NCBI GenBank assembly: GCA_001643555.1
Contig: LXTH01000015.1
Coordinates: 1-5,675 of the forward strand
Direction of reading: 5' to 3'
From: Nitrospirae bacterium SPGG5
GTDB taxonomy: Bacteria > Nitrospirota > Nitrospiria > Nitrospirales > UBA8639
Length of the DNA: 5,675 bases
Part shown: positions 1 through 5,675 of the stretch, one piece after another
Position numbering within the stretch: position 1 is the stretch's first letter
Layout of the letters: the number at the start of each line of letters is the position of its first letter
The notes under the pieces: generated by a model
The model's input: the letters and a program-made list of their open reading frames with translations, nothing else
Databases searched by the model: none
Told to the model about the DNA's origin: nothing
Program-made: the position numbers and the translations under genes

Positions 1-36
1 TCGTAGCCCGCTCGCTTGATCAATCTGGGTGATCAT
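1..36 (-). CDS. flhG: FlhG (FleN/YlxH) MinD-like ATPase, first 12 codons only
   Basis: The gene starts at an ATG at 36-34 and runs off the left edge. The visible peptide is MITQIDQASGLR. It contains DQASGLR, which fits the DQAxxLR motif at the N-terminus of FlhG, known as the element that stimulates the FlhF GTPase. FlhG is a ParA/MinD-family ATPase that limits flagellar number together with FlhF. The ATPase domain lies outside the window, so identity rests on this motif and on its place directly downstream of flhF on the same strand. An AAGGA ribosome binding site lies at 49-45, with an 8-nt spacer, and supports this start. Confidence 0.85.
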   Translation of the reverse strand, partial: MITQIDQASGLR

Positions 37-44
37 GGTGTGTG

Positions 45-49
45 TCCTT
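45..49 (-). promoter_or_regulatory. Ribosome binding site of flhG
   Basis: AAGGA on the minus strand, 8 nt before the flhG ATG. flhG lies 124 nt beyond the flhF stop and so cannot rely on translational coupling; this site fixes its start. Confidence 0.7.
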
Positions 50-94
50 ATAAATCAAATGTTAATGTACTAGCTGCGAAGGCAGGGGCCTTTT

Positions 95-165
95 CGTGAT
101 GCGTGATGGGTAAAAAAAGATGCCACAGTGTTTTTCCCTTTACCCTTCACGCATGACGCTTCACG
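95..165. repeat. Inverted pair of heptamer repeat arrays in the flhF-flhG gap
   Basis: On the plus strand, 95-115 reads as three 7-mers: CGTGATG, CGTGATG, GGTAAAA. On the minus strand, 165-138 reads as four related 7-mers: CGTGAAG, CGTCATG, CGTGAAG, GGTAAAG. The arrays face each other. Positions 95-115 can pair with 138-158 over 21 positions with three mismatches, around a 22-nt centre (116-137). The right array includes the flhF stop codon (163-161), so it overlaps the coding end. In the direction of flhF transcription no T-run follows the stem (the bases after it are AAAAGG), so it is not a standard intrinsic terminator. It could be a small dispersed intergenic repeat, or an RNA fold that tunes flhG relative to flhF; that role is inference. 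Confidence 0.65.
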
Positions 166-1525
166 CCACTTCACCCACCGCATGCTGTTCTGACACCTGC
201 TCCCATGCGGAAAACAGGTCGATTCGATCCACGATGGATTTTCGCGTCGCTTGTTCCAAATCTTCTGGAACCCGTTGTCCCATGGACAGATACGACAGCG
301 GGAGCCCGGTTTGATGAATCAAATTGAATAAGCGGCCCAATTGGGGCATTTCATCGAGTTTTGTGAGCAACAATCGATGCACGGGGATGCTGCTATACCG
401 ACGCACAATATCTTCTTGCACGGCCAAGTCTGTGGGCGCAGACAGCACTAAATGGGTTTCGAGTGTCATTTTTTGTTCCGCAATCGCCGCCAGTTCTCGT
501 GCCCCTGCCGGATCACGCGGACTGCGGCCAGCCGTATCAACCAGCACCAACCCGGCATCCGGATGCCGAGCCACGCAAGCCGGCAATTCCTCTGGTGTCA
601 CGGCCACTTCAACGGGAACTTTCAAGATTCGAGCATAGACTCGAAGTTGTTCGACAGCGGCCACTCGATACGTATCCAATGTCACCACGACAGTTTTCAT
701 CCGCATGGGTCCTTGCGTGAACTGACTGGCGAGTTTAGCAATGGTCGTGGTTTTCCCGACTCCAGTAGGCCCCACGAGCATGACGACTTTTTGCAAACCG
801 CCAGGTGTCGCCAAAGGACCGGACACCGAAATGGCCTTCTCCATTTGCTCCCGCAATAATTCCGCCACGGTTTCGTCCCGAATGGCCTCCCCTGTTCCAA
901 GCGTTTCCCCAACCGTCCGCACAAGGTTGGCAGCCAGGGAAGGGGTAATTCCCGCAGCCACGAGCACTTCATGGTAGGCCCTCAGATCTTTCGGAAGCGA
1001 AGCCAACCGTTGTGATGCCCGATCCGCCAGCATGTCTCCCATGAACGTGCGGAACGTTTCGAGTTCCTGACGAAGGGGACCGATTCCGGTATCGGCCTCA
1101 GACCGTACACTTCGTAACTCTTTCATTTCCTCACGGAGGGCGGCGAGCTGTTGGCTTACCGGGTCGAGTAACGCCGCCACTTTCAGATGTTCACCAAAAG
1201 AGGGGGCCTGCCTCTGCTGGGCTTCGATGGGGGGTTCATACCACGACGAAACCGTTTCCGGTTCGACGGTTGGCATCACTGTTTCCTGTGACTGGCGTTG
1301 GCGATGATCAGGTTCTTTGGCAGGTTCTTTGGCAAGTTCTTTGGCCACCACCCCTCGATCAACCGCAGCCGTGACTTCAATCATGGGTTGACTGAGCAAC
1401 CCAAGAAAACCTCCACCTTTATTGATACGCCGGGTCGAGACGATCACAGCATCCGAGCCCAATTCGGCTTTCACGGCGAAAAACGCTTCCTGAAGAGTTA
1501 ATGCTTCAAATCGTTTAAGCTTCAT
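161..1525 (-). CDS. flhF: FlhF, SRP-type GTPase for flagellar placement
   Basis: A complete 454-residue protein. FlhF is the third SRP-family GTPase beside Ffh and FtsY; it acts at the membrane to set where the flagellum is built, with FlhG as partner. Residues 1-55 form the B domain, opening with MKLKRFEA and including GSDAVIVSTRRI. Residues 56-125 are a low-complexity linker containing AKELAKEPAKEP (61-72). An N domain follows, then the NG GTPase core: P-loop GPTGVGKTT (252-260), DTYRVAAVEQL (284-294), DTAGR (330-334), TKLDE (388-392) and GQRVPEDLE (416-424). All GTP-binding motifs are present, so the enzyme looks active. The ATG at 1525 overlaps the flhA end by 11 nt and has GAGGA at 1536-1532 with a 6-nt spacer. 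The TGA stop (163-161) falls inside a heptamer repeat array. Confidence 0.97.
   Translation of the reverse strand: MKLKRFEALTLQEAFFAVKAELGSDAVIVSTRRINKGGGFLGLLSQPMIEVTAAVDRGVVAKELAKEPAKEPDHRQRQSQETVMPTVEPETVSSWYEPPIEAQQRQAPSFGEHLKVAALLDPVSQQLAALREEMKELRSVRSEADTGIGPLRQELETFRTFMGDMLADRASQRLASLPKDLRAYHEVLVAAGITPSLAANLVRTVGETLGTGEAIRDETVAELLREQMEKAISVSGPLATPGGLQKVVMLVGPTGVGKTTTIAKLASQFTQGPMRMKTVVVTLDTYRVAAVEQLRVYARILKVPVEVAVTPEELPACVARHPDAGLVLVDTAGRSPRDPAGARELAAIAEQKMTLETHLVLSAPTDLAVQEDIVRRYSSIPVHRLLLTKLDEMPQLGRLFNLIHQTGLPLSYLSMGQRVPEDLEQATRKSIVDRIDLFSAWEQVSEQHAVGEVA
1309..1344 (-). repeat. Three-copy 12-bp tandem repeat in the flhF linker
   Basis: On the plus strand CAGGTTCTTTGG occurs at 1309-1320 and again at 1321-1332, followed by CAAGTTCTTTGG at 1333-1344. 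In the FlhF frame this encodes the four-residue units AKEL, AKEP, AKEP (residues 61-72), at the start of the charged, proline-rich linker between the B domain and the NG domain. The unit length is a multiple of three, so copy-number changes would keep the frame. Confidence 0.9.
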
Positions 1526-3614
1526 CTGGAATCCTCACCACTTCAATGGCTTGAATTTTGGCTTTGACGTCAATCTCATTCGGGGATAACACCGTCAATG
1601 CCTGAACACCCGGTGCCACCAGGCGATACACCTGGGCCCGAATTCCATGAGAGCAGAGCAACACGGGCTGATAACCTCGAGAAATGACGCGTTCAATGGC
1701 ACGACGCACGCCTTCCAGGAACGCATTCACGAAGGGTGGGCTCATAGACTGGACTTCCCCTGTCGGACTTGGCCGCAGGGCGTCAACTAACCGTCGGTCT
1801 AGGGCCGGATCTAAACTGATCACCGGGAGCAACCCGTCCGGGTTGGTGAATTGACTGGTGATGGTCCGACCCACACTTTGCCGTGCATAATCCGTCAAGG
1901 TTTCAGGGTCTTTCACCTGTGGGGCATAATCCGCCACGCTTTCGAGAATCGTGCGCAAATCACGAATAGACACGCGCTCTTTCAGAAGATTTCGTAAAAT
2001 TCTCACCACACTTCCCAGTGGCAACAAGGTGGGGATTAAATCATCCACAACCTTGGGATGAGTCTTCGCAATATTGTCTAGCAAACTCTGTACCTCTTGA
2101 CGCCCAATCAGGTCATGAGCATTCGCTCGAATGATTTCAGTCAGATGTGTTGCAATCACCGAGCCACAATCGACAACCGTATACCCTTCGACCTGAGCCT
2201 TCTCTTTGTTTTGGGTCGAAATCCAAAGTGCCGGTAGCCCAAAGCACGGATCTTGTGTCGGCTTCCCTTCCAAATCACCCGTGGCCTGACCCGGATTAAT
2301 GGCCAGCAAATGCCTCGGCACGACTTCGCCTTTGGCCACCTGCACCCCTTTCAACATGATGCTGTATTCGTTGGGCCGCAGCTGAAGATTATCCCGAATA
2401 TGCACGGGCGGAACGACCAAACCCAGCTCCTGGCCAGTCTGCCGGCGAATCCCGCGAATGCGTTCAAGAAGCTCCCCCCCCTGTGCGACATCCACCAACG
2501 GAACCAGCCCATACCCCACATGAAGTTCAAGTAAGTCAGGGGATGTCACGACGTCGAAGGCATCCGTTTTCGCGGCTTCCTCACCTTTGGCAGGAACCGC
2601 GGCTTTCTCTGTGTCAGCCACCTTTTTCTGTTGATTTTTAAGAAAATAGGCCAGCCCACCAACCAGGCTCCCGATCACCAGGAAGGCAAAATGTGGTAGG
2701 CCAGGAGTGAGTCCCAGTAGGAAAAGAATGCCGGCTACCATACCAATCAAATTGGGGTTGACCAGAATTTGGTTGGTGATTTGCTCTCCTAAATTTGCAG
2801 ATGAGGCGGCTCGTGTGATGATGATACCGGCAGCGGTTGAAATAATGAGGGCCGGAATCTGTCCCACCAGAGCATCACCTACAGTCAGAAGCGTAAAGGT
2901 GCGGGCCGCCTCGATTAACGGCATGCCGTGTTCCAACACCCCAAGCGCCAACCCACCTACGATGTTGATCAGGATAATAATAATAGCGGCGATCGCATCA
3001 CCACGAACGAATTTACTCGCACCATCCATGGCCCCATAAAAATCGGCTTCTTCGGCAATATCTTCACGACGACGACGAGCCGTGGCCTCATCGATCAGTC
3101 CGGCATTGAGATCCGCGTCAATGCTCATCTGCTTTCCAGGCATGGCATCCAACGTAAACCGCGCGGCCACTTCCGCGATTCGGCCAGCCCCTTTCGTGAT
3201 CACAATAAAATTGATGATCACTAAGATGGAAAACACCACGATTCCCACTGCAAAATTGCCACCGACAACAACCCCCCCAAACGATTTAATGACTTCGCCG
3301 GCTGCGCCAATGCCCTCATGGCCATTGAGGAGAATGACACGCGTTGACGCAATATTCAGGCCTAACCGAAAGAGCGTCACCAACAACAGGACTGAAGGAA
3401 ACACGGAAAAATCAATCGGACGTCTCGCATGCATCGTCACCAGCAATATAAGAATCGACAGGGTAATGCTGAACGACAGACACAAATCGAGGAGCACCGG
3501 CGGGATCGGGAGAAGCATCAACATCAACATGCCAACGACGCCCAACGGCAACAAGAAATCGCTATACGACCCGAGAGGGGTGCCTTCTTGTGGCATCGTC
3601 GTTGAGGTCGCCAT
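1515..3614 (-). CDS. flhA: FlhA, flagellar type III export gate protein
   Basis: A complete 699-residue FHIPEP-family protein, close to the usual length of about 690. FlhA is the large export gate subunit: its membrane part couples ion flow to export and its cytoplasmic ring receives chaperone-substrate complexes. Residues 20-325 hold the hydrophobic segments. RLGLNIASTRVILLNG (83-98) is the family signature, and the conserved cytoplasmic loop spans about 145-210 (MPGKQMSIDADLNAGLID, then FVRGDAIA). R92, K201 and D206 match in spacing the functional Salmonella residues R94, K203 and D208, from memory. A charged linker (326-352) leads to the cytoplasmic domain, with HVGYGLVPLVD (365-375) and VLLCSHGIRAQVYRLV (651-666). 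The ATG at 3614 lies 5 nt after the flhB stop; AGGG at 3626-3623 gives an 8-nt spacer. Confidence 0.98.
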   Translation of the reverse strand: MATSTTMPQEGTPLGSYSDFLLPLGVVGMLMLMLLPIPPVLLDLCLSFSITLSILILLVTMHARRPIDFSVFPSVLLLVTLFRLGLNIASTRVILLNGHEGIGAAGEVIKSFGGVVVGGNFAVGIVVFSILVIINFIVITKGAGRIAEVAARFTLDAMPGKQMSIDADLNAGLIDEATARRRREDIAEEADFYGAMDGASKFVRGDAIAAIIIILINIVGGLALGVLEHGMPLIEAARTFTLLTVGDALVGQIPALIISTAAGIIITRAASSANLGEQITNQILVNPNLIGMVAGILFLLGLTPGLPHFAFLVIGSLVGGLAYFLKNQQKKVADTEKAAVPAKGEEAAKTDAFDVVTSPDLLELHVGYGLVPLVDVAQGGELLERIRGIRRQTGQELGLVVPPVHIRDNLQLRPNEYSIMLKGVQVAKGEVVPRHLLAINPGQATGDLEGKPTQDPCFGLPALWISTQNKEKAQVEGYTVVDCGSVIATHLTEIIRANAHDLIGRQEVQSLLDNIAKTHPKVVDDLIPTLLPLGSVVRILRNLLKERVSIRDLRTILESVADYAPQVKDPETLTDYARQSVGRTITSQFTNPDGLLPVISLDPALDRRLVDALRPSPTGEVQSMSPPFVNAFLEGVRRAIERVISRGYQPVLLCSHGIRAQVYRLVAPGVQALTVLSPNEIDVKAKIQAIEVVRIPDEA

Positions 3615-3619
3615 CCTGC

Positions 3620-4702
3620 TTACCCTGCCATCTCTTCCTGGCTTTGTTTCAATCGATACACATAAGCCAGAATCTCAGCTACGGCCTTATACAAGTCAGT
3701 CGGAATAGTGCGTCCGACTTCCACTAATTTATACAGCCCCTGCGCCACCGGTTTATTCTCCACAATCGGAATACCCGCGGAACGGGCGACTTGTTTAATG
3801 TGCTCCGCGACATACCCTGCGCCTTTGGCCAGCACGGTTGGCGAGGCTGATTGTTCAGGGTCGTACTTGAGTGCCACGGCCAGGTGAGTCGGGTTCGTAA
3901 TCACCACATCCGCATTGGGTACGGCTTGCATCATCCGCTGACGCGCCCGATCCCGCTGCAAACTCATGCGGCGAGAGCGAACCAACGGATTCCCTTCCAC
4001 ATCTTTCATTTCATCCTTCACTTCCCGTTTGGTCATCCGTTGATCCCGTAAAAATTGCCATCGTTGAAACGCGAAATCGGCCACCGCTAACACCAGCAAC
4101 ACGACACCAATCGCCATCACCAACTGAAACGCAATGCGCCCGACTCGTTGAAATGCTTCTCCAACGGATAATCCGGGAATTTCCACGATATCTGAAATAT
4201 GTGCTTGGATGATGAAGTAGGTTATTCCGCCCAGAATGACGAGTTTCATCAACGATTTCAGCAGTTCGACCACACCTCGAATCGACACGATGCGTTTGAG
4301 GCCAGCCACCGGATTGATTTTGGAAATTTTGGGCTGTATCCCATCCTCAATCCATAGCGGTCCTGTTTGAATCACCGTCGCCAACACACCCAAGGTCATC
4401 ATCCCGAACGCAAAGGGTAAAACGATCACCATCCCGGTTTCTACCATTTCGACCGCGAGGGCATAGGCCGTGTCAGGGGTGATCAGGCGAAGCCCGGCGG
4501 TTTCAAACCAACCCATGCTCGTCCGTTGGATATGCTGCCACGCTAAAGGCGCCCACATGGCAATCATGCCCATGGCGCCAAAGATCATCACAACCGGGCT
4601 GAATTCTTTGGTCGAGGGAACCTGTCCTTTTTCCCGTGCTTTTTCCAGCTTCCGTGAACTCGGCTGTTCAGACTTCTCCATTCCATCTTTGTCTTCAGCC
4701 AC
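3620..4702 (-). CDS. flhB: FlhB, export switch protein with autocleavage site
   Basis: A complete 360-residue protein of the FlhB/YscU family. FlhB sits in the inner membrane and switches export from rod/hook to filament substrates after cleaving itself. The N-terminus (EKSEQPSSRKLEKAREKGQVPSTKE, residues 9-33) is typical. Four hydrophobic segments lie around 37-55, 90-112, 147-167 and 188-212. The basic linker (FLRDQRMTKREVKDEMKD, 217-234) leads to the cytoplasmic domain. NPTH is at 270-273, so cleavage is expected between N270 and P271; the motif is intact. The downstream IPIVENKPVAQGLY (311-324) is conserved. The start is a GTG at 4702-4700, overlapping the fliR end by 8 nt, with AGGAG at 4714-4710 and a 7-nt spacer. 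An ATG eight codons in (MEKSEQ) is less likely because MAEDKDG fits the family start. Confidence 0.97.
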   Translation of the reverse strand: MAEDKDGMEKSEQPSSRKLEKAREKGQVPSTKEFSPVVMIFGAMGMIAMWAPLAWQHIQRTSMGWFETAGLRLITPDTAYALAVEMVETGMVIVLPFAFGMMTLGVLATVIQTGPLWIEDGIQPKISKINPVAGLKRIVSIRGVVELLKSLMKLVILGGITYFIIQAHISDIVEIPGLSVGEAFQRVGRIAFQLVMAIGVVLLVLAVADFAFQRWQFLRDQRMTKREVKDEMKDVEGNPLVRSRRMSLQRDRARQRMMQAVPNADVVITNPTHLAVALKYDPEQSASPTVLAKGAGYVAEHIKQVARSAGIPIVENKPVAQGLYKLVEVGRTIPTDLYKAVAEILAYVYRLKQSQEEMAG

Positions 4703-5360
4703 GCCCCATCTCCTCTAACATGCCAATGAGCACCCCTTCTAACTCCAAAATGGAGTGTTGAAATAAGGACGCAAAGAGTGGCAGGCCAAATCCTACGACC
4801 AACAATCCGACACTAATGGTCAAGGGGAATCCGAGAAACAGCACATTCATCTGAGGCATCACACGTCCCAGAATTCCCAGGACGAGATAAATCAGAAAGG
4901 TCACCGCTATCAGGGGCAAGGCCAGCTTGACCCCGATATCAAAAGTCCGTTGCATGATTTCGACTGCATCAACCAACAAGGGTGGATGAAACTGCGCACC
5001 AAGCGGAGGGATCAACGCAAAGCTCGAGCCCAAGGCCAGCAACAGGAGGTGATGCCCATCAACCACGAAATAGAGAAGGGAGGCCACAATGACCAAAAAA
5101 CTTCCCAGCACCGGCACTTCGACTTGCGTGACAGGGTCAAGTTGAACCGCCAGGCCAAATCCCATTTGAAAACCCATGATGCTCCCGGCTATCTCAATCA
5201 CGGCCATAAGGCATCTGGTGGCAAATCCAAGGAATAACCCGATGAATAATTCCGTAGCTAACCCGATGGTGAGTTTCACGGGTTCCAGCCAGTCCGGATG
5301 CAGGGTGGGCGACACAAGCGGCCCAAACACGAGCGCCACGGCCATCACCATGGCCAGGAG
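4695..5360 (-). CDS. fliR: FliR, flagellar export gate protein, N-terminus missing
   Basis: About 221 residues are recognisable as FliR, the subunit that caps the FliP/FliQ/FliR export core in the inner membrane. The family is usually near 260 residues. Visible landmarks, reading down from the 5' side, are ALLAMVMAVALVFGPL (about 5363-5316), ELFIGLFLGF (5252-5223), GFQMGFGLAVQLDP (5174-5133) and FLGFPLTISVGL (4838-4803), with the expected run of hydrophobic segments. The first 40 or so residues, holding the first membrane segment, are absent. The frame stays open upstream to an ATG at 5540, but those 59 or so residues (MVAGDSPQKIHELHESRDGQ onward) are polar, unlike FliR, and lie in GC-rich DNA. 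I treat the gene as 5'-truncated by a junction near 5360-5380. The TGA stop (4697-4695) overlaps the flhB start. Confidence 0.9.
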   Translation of the reverse strand, partial: LLAMVMAVALVFGPLVSPTLHPDWLEPVKLTIGLATELFIGLFLGFATRCLMAVIEIAGSIMGFQMGFGLAVQLDPVTQVEVPVLGSFLVIVASLLYFVVDGHHLLLLALGSSFALIPPLGAQFHPPLLVDAVEIMQRTFDIGVKLALPLIAVTFLIYLVLGILGRVMPQMNVLFLGFPLTISVGLLVVGFGLPLFASLFQHSILELEGVLIGMLEEMGRG

Positions 5361-5393
5361 CGCCGGTGGGCCCGGGAACCGCGATGGACCCCC

Positions 5394-5603
5394 ATGCCTC
5401 TGCGCCAGGCGGTCATCGCCCTCCTGCGGGAGACGCTGAACAGGGAGCCCCGCGCCGCTCTCATGGTCCGCCATCGCGGCCTGGCCGTCCCGGCTCTCAT
5501 GGAGCTCATGGATCTTCTGGGGGGAGTCCCCAGCTACCATCTCGAGCCCGCCGGCATGGATCGCGCTGGTGCCGCCCTGTCCAGGATCTCCAGGCAGCCG
5601 TAG
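5394..5603 (+). CDS. Possible partial ExbD/TolR-like C-terminus
   Basis: A 69-codon stretch from an ATG at 5394 to TAG at 5601-5603. Most codons end in G or C (roughly 85% by eye), typical of a real gene in a GC-rich genome. The peptide has LRQAVIALLRE, then MVRHRGLAVPALMELMDLL, then HLEPAG. This order resembles the periplasmic end of ExbD/TolR proteins, where an L-rich helix is followed by a charged strand, a VPYGRV-type motif, a VMDLL helix and a late ATEP-like segment. The match is weak and from memory. Upstream the frame runs into fliR antisense, so the true 5' end would be lost at the junction. The last seven or so codons are antisense to the RuvC-like start, so the natural 3' end is probably lost too. 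It could instead be a chance open frame. Confidence 0.25.
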   Translation: MPLRQAVIALLRETLNREPRAALMVRHRGLAVPALMELMDLLGGVPSYHLEPAGMDRAGAALSRISRQP

Positions 5604-5644
5604 CCCACCGTCTGGGTACCCGGATCAATCCCGAGAATCCGCAT
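5534..5644 (-). pseudogene. ruvC: RuvC-like N-terminal fragment
   Basis: From an ATG at 5644-5642 the minus strand reads MRILGIDPGTQTVGYG and on to CLEIL. MRILGIDPG with a following GYG is the start of RuvC, the Holliday junction resolvase; the D7 within GIDPG corresponds to its first catalytic aspartate. After about codon 21 (near 5582) similarity ends, the peptide becomes RAAPARSMPAGSRW, and a TAG stops the frame at 5536-5534. RuvC needs about 160-170 residues, so this is only a scrap. A GGGGAG at 5666-5661 is well spaced for an ATG at 5654, which is out of frame with the RuvC reading, so a 1-nt error or an overlapping upstream gene end is possible. The other catalytic acids are absent. Confidence 0.5.
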
Positions 5645-5675
5645 CCAACCGCATAGTAGACTCCCCGGCGGTGAG

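Larger units (their letters stand above)
5361..5675. other. GC-rich segment foreign to the flagellar cluster
   Basis: From about 5360 to the right edge the sequence no longer continues fliR. Counted GC is 75% over 5401-5460 against 45% over 5221-5280 and 47% over 4741-4800; the rise begins gradually inside fliR (68% over 5281-5340). The segment holds a RuvC-like N-terminus on the minus strand and a coding-like frame on the plus strand, which overlap in a way that excludes both being whole. An intact cluster would show the fliR start and probably fliQ/fliP here. It may be a real rearrangement, but a chimeric contig end is the simpler reading. Confidence 0.65.

Noticed and set aside
37..75. AT-rich stretch before flhG with a TATA-like TTTATAAG
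   Set aside because: It sits too close to the flhG ATG for a normal -10 box, overlaps the ribosome binding site, and has no convincing -35 partner.
79..94. Small hairpin AAGGC/GCCTT followed by T residues
   Set aside because: The stem is only 5 bp and the T-run follows it on the plus strand, where no gene is transcribed into it. On the minus strand no T-run follows. It is too weak to call a terminator.
452..859. A 135-codon plus-strand frame and nearby shorter ones
   Set aside because: They are antisense to the FlhF GTPase core; the residues are His/Arg/Pro-rich as expected from a shadow frame.
3082..3708. A 208-codon open frame on the plus strand
   Set aside because: It lies opposite the flhA N-terminus and the flhB 3' end, both strongly supported. 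Its composition is that of an antisense shadow and I recognise no family in it.
161..4702. Possible non-flagellar (injectisome) type III secretion system
   Set aside because: FlhF and FlhG belong to flagellar systems, the FlhA and FlhB sequences are of the flagellar type, and no injectisome-specific genes are present.
5366..5656. A 96-codon plus-strand frame at the right end
   Set aside because: It is very rich in Gly, Pro, His and Arg, a usual artefact of GC-rich DNA read in the wrong frame; the neighbouring frame ending at 5603 looks more coding-like.
1..5675. CRISPR array, tRNA, rRNA or insertion sequence
   Set aside because: I saw no regularly spaced long repeats, no cloverleaf-like or rRNA sequence, and no transposase-like frame or paired terminal inverted repeats around one.

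Overview
The window holds the 3' part of a flagellar export and placement gene cluster. All of these genes read on the minus strand, in the order fliR, flhB, flhA, flhF, then the first 12 codons of flhG at the left edge. flhB, flhA and flhF are complete and carry their family signatures. They are packed as one transcription unit: fliR/flhB overlap by 8 nt, flhB/flhA are 5 nt apart, and flhA/flhF overlap by 11 nt. The only real gap is the 124 nt between flhF and flhG.

FliR, FlhB and FlhA form the membrane core of the flagellar type III export gate. FlhF, an SRP-type GTPase, and FlhG, a MinD/ParA-type ATPase, set the place and number of flagella. This gene order is widespread in Gram-negative flagellated bacteria. 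The base composition is close to even (47% GC counted over 4741-4800), and the FlhF and FlhA sequences look to me like Nitrospirota or a neighbouring phylum. That placement is a guess from memory.

Region by region: 1-36 is the flhG start. Positions 37-160 are the flhF-flhG gap, with two facing arrays of 7-bp repeats, one of which includes the flhF stop codon. Positions 161-1525 are flhF, 1515-3614 flhA, 3620-4702 flhB, and 4695 to about 5360 the C-terminal four-fifths of fliR. From about 5360 to the right edge the DNA changes. It is clearly GC-richer (75% over 5401-5460), it no longer encodes the FliR N-terminus, and it carries two gene scraps that cannot both be intact: a RuvC-like N-terminus on the minus strand, and a GC3-rich reading frame on the plus strand that may be the end of an ExbD/TolR-like protein. 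I read this end as a junction with foreign or rearranged DNA, quite possibly an assembly or amplification chimera.

I found no undescribed system. The points most worth a second look are the broken right end, the inverted heptamer arrays between flhF and flhG, and a small tandem repeat in the FlhF linker.
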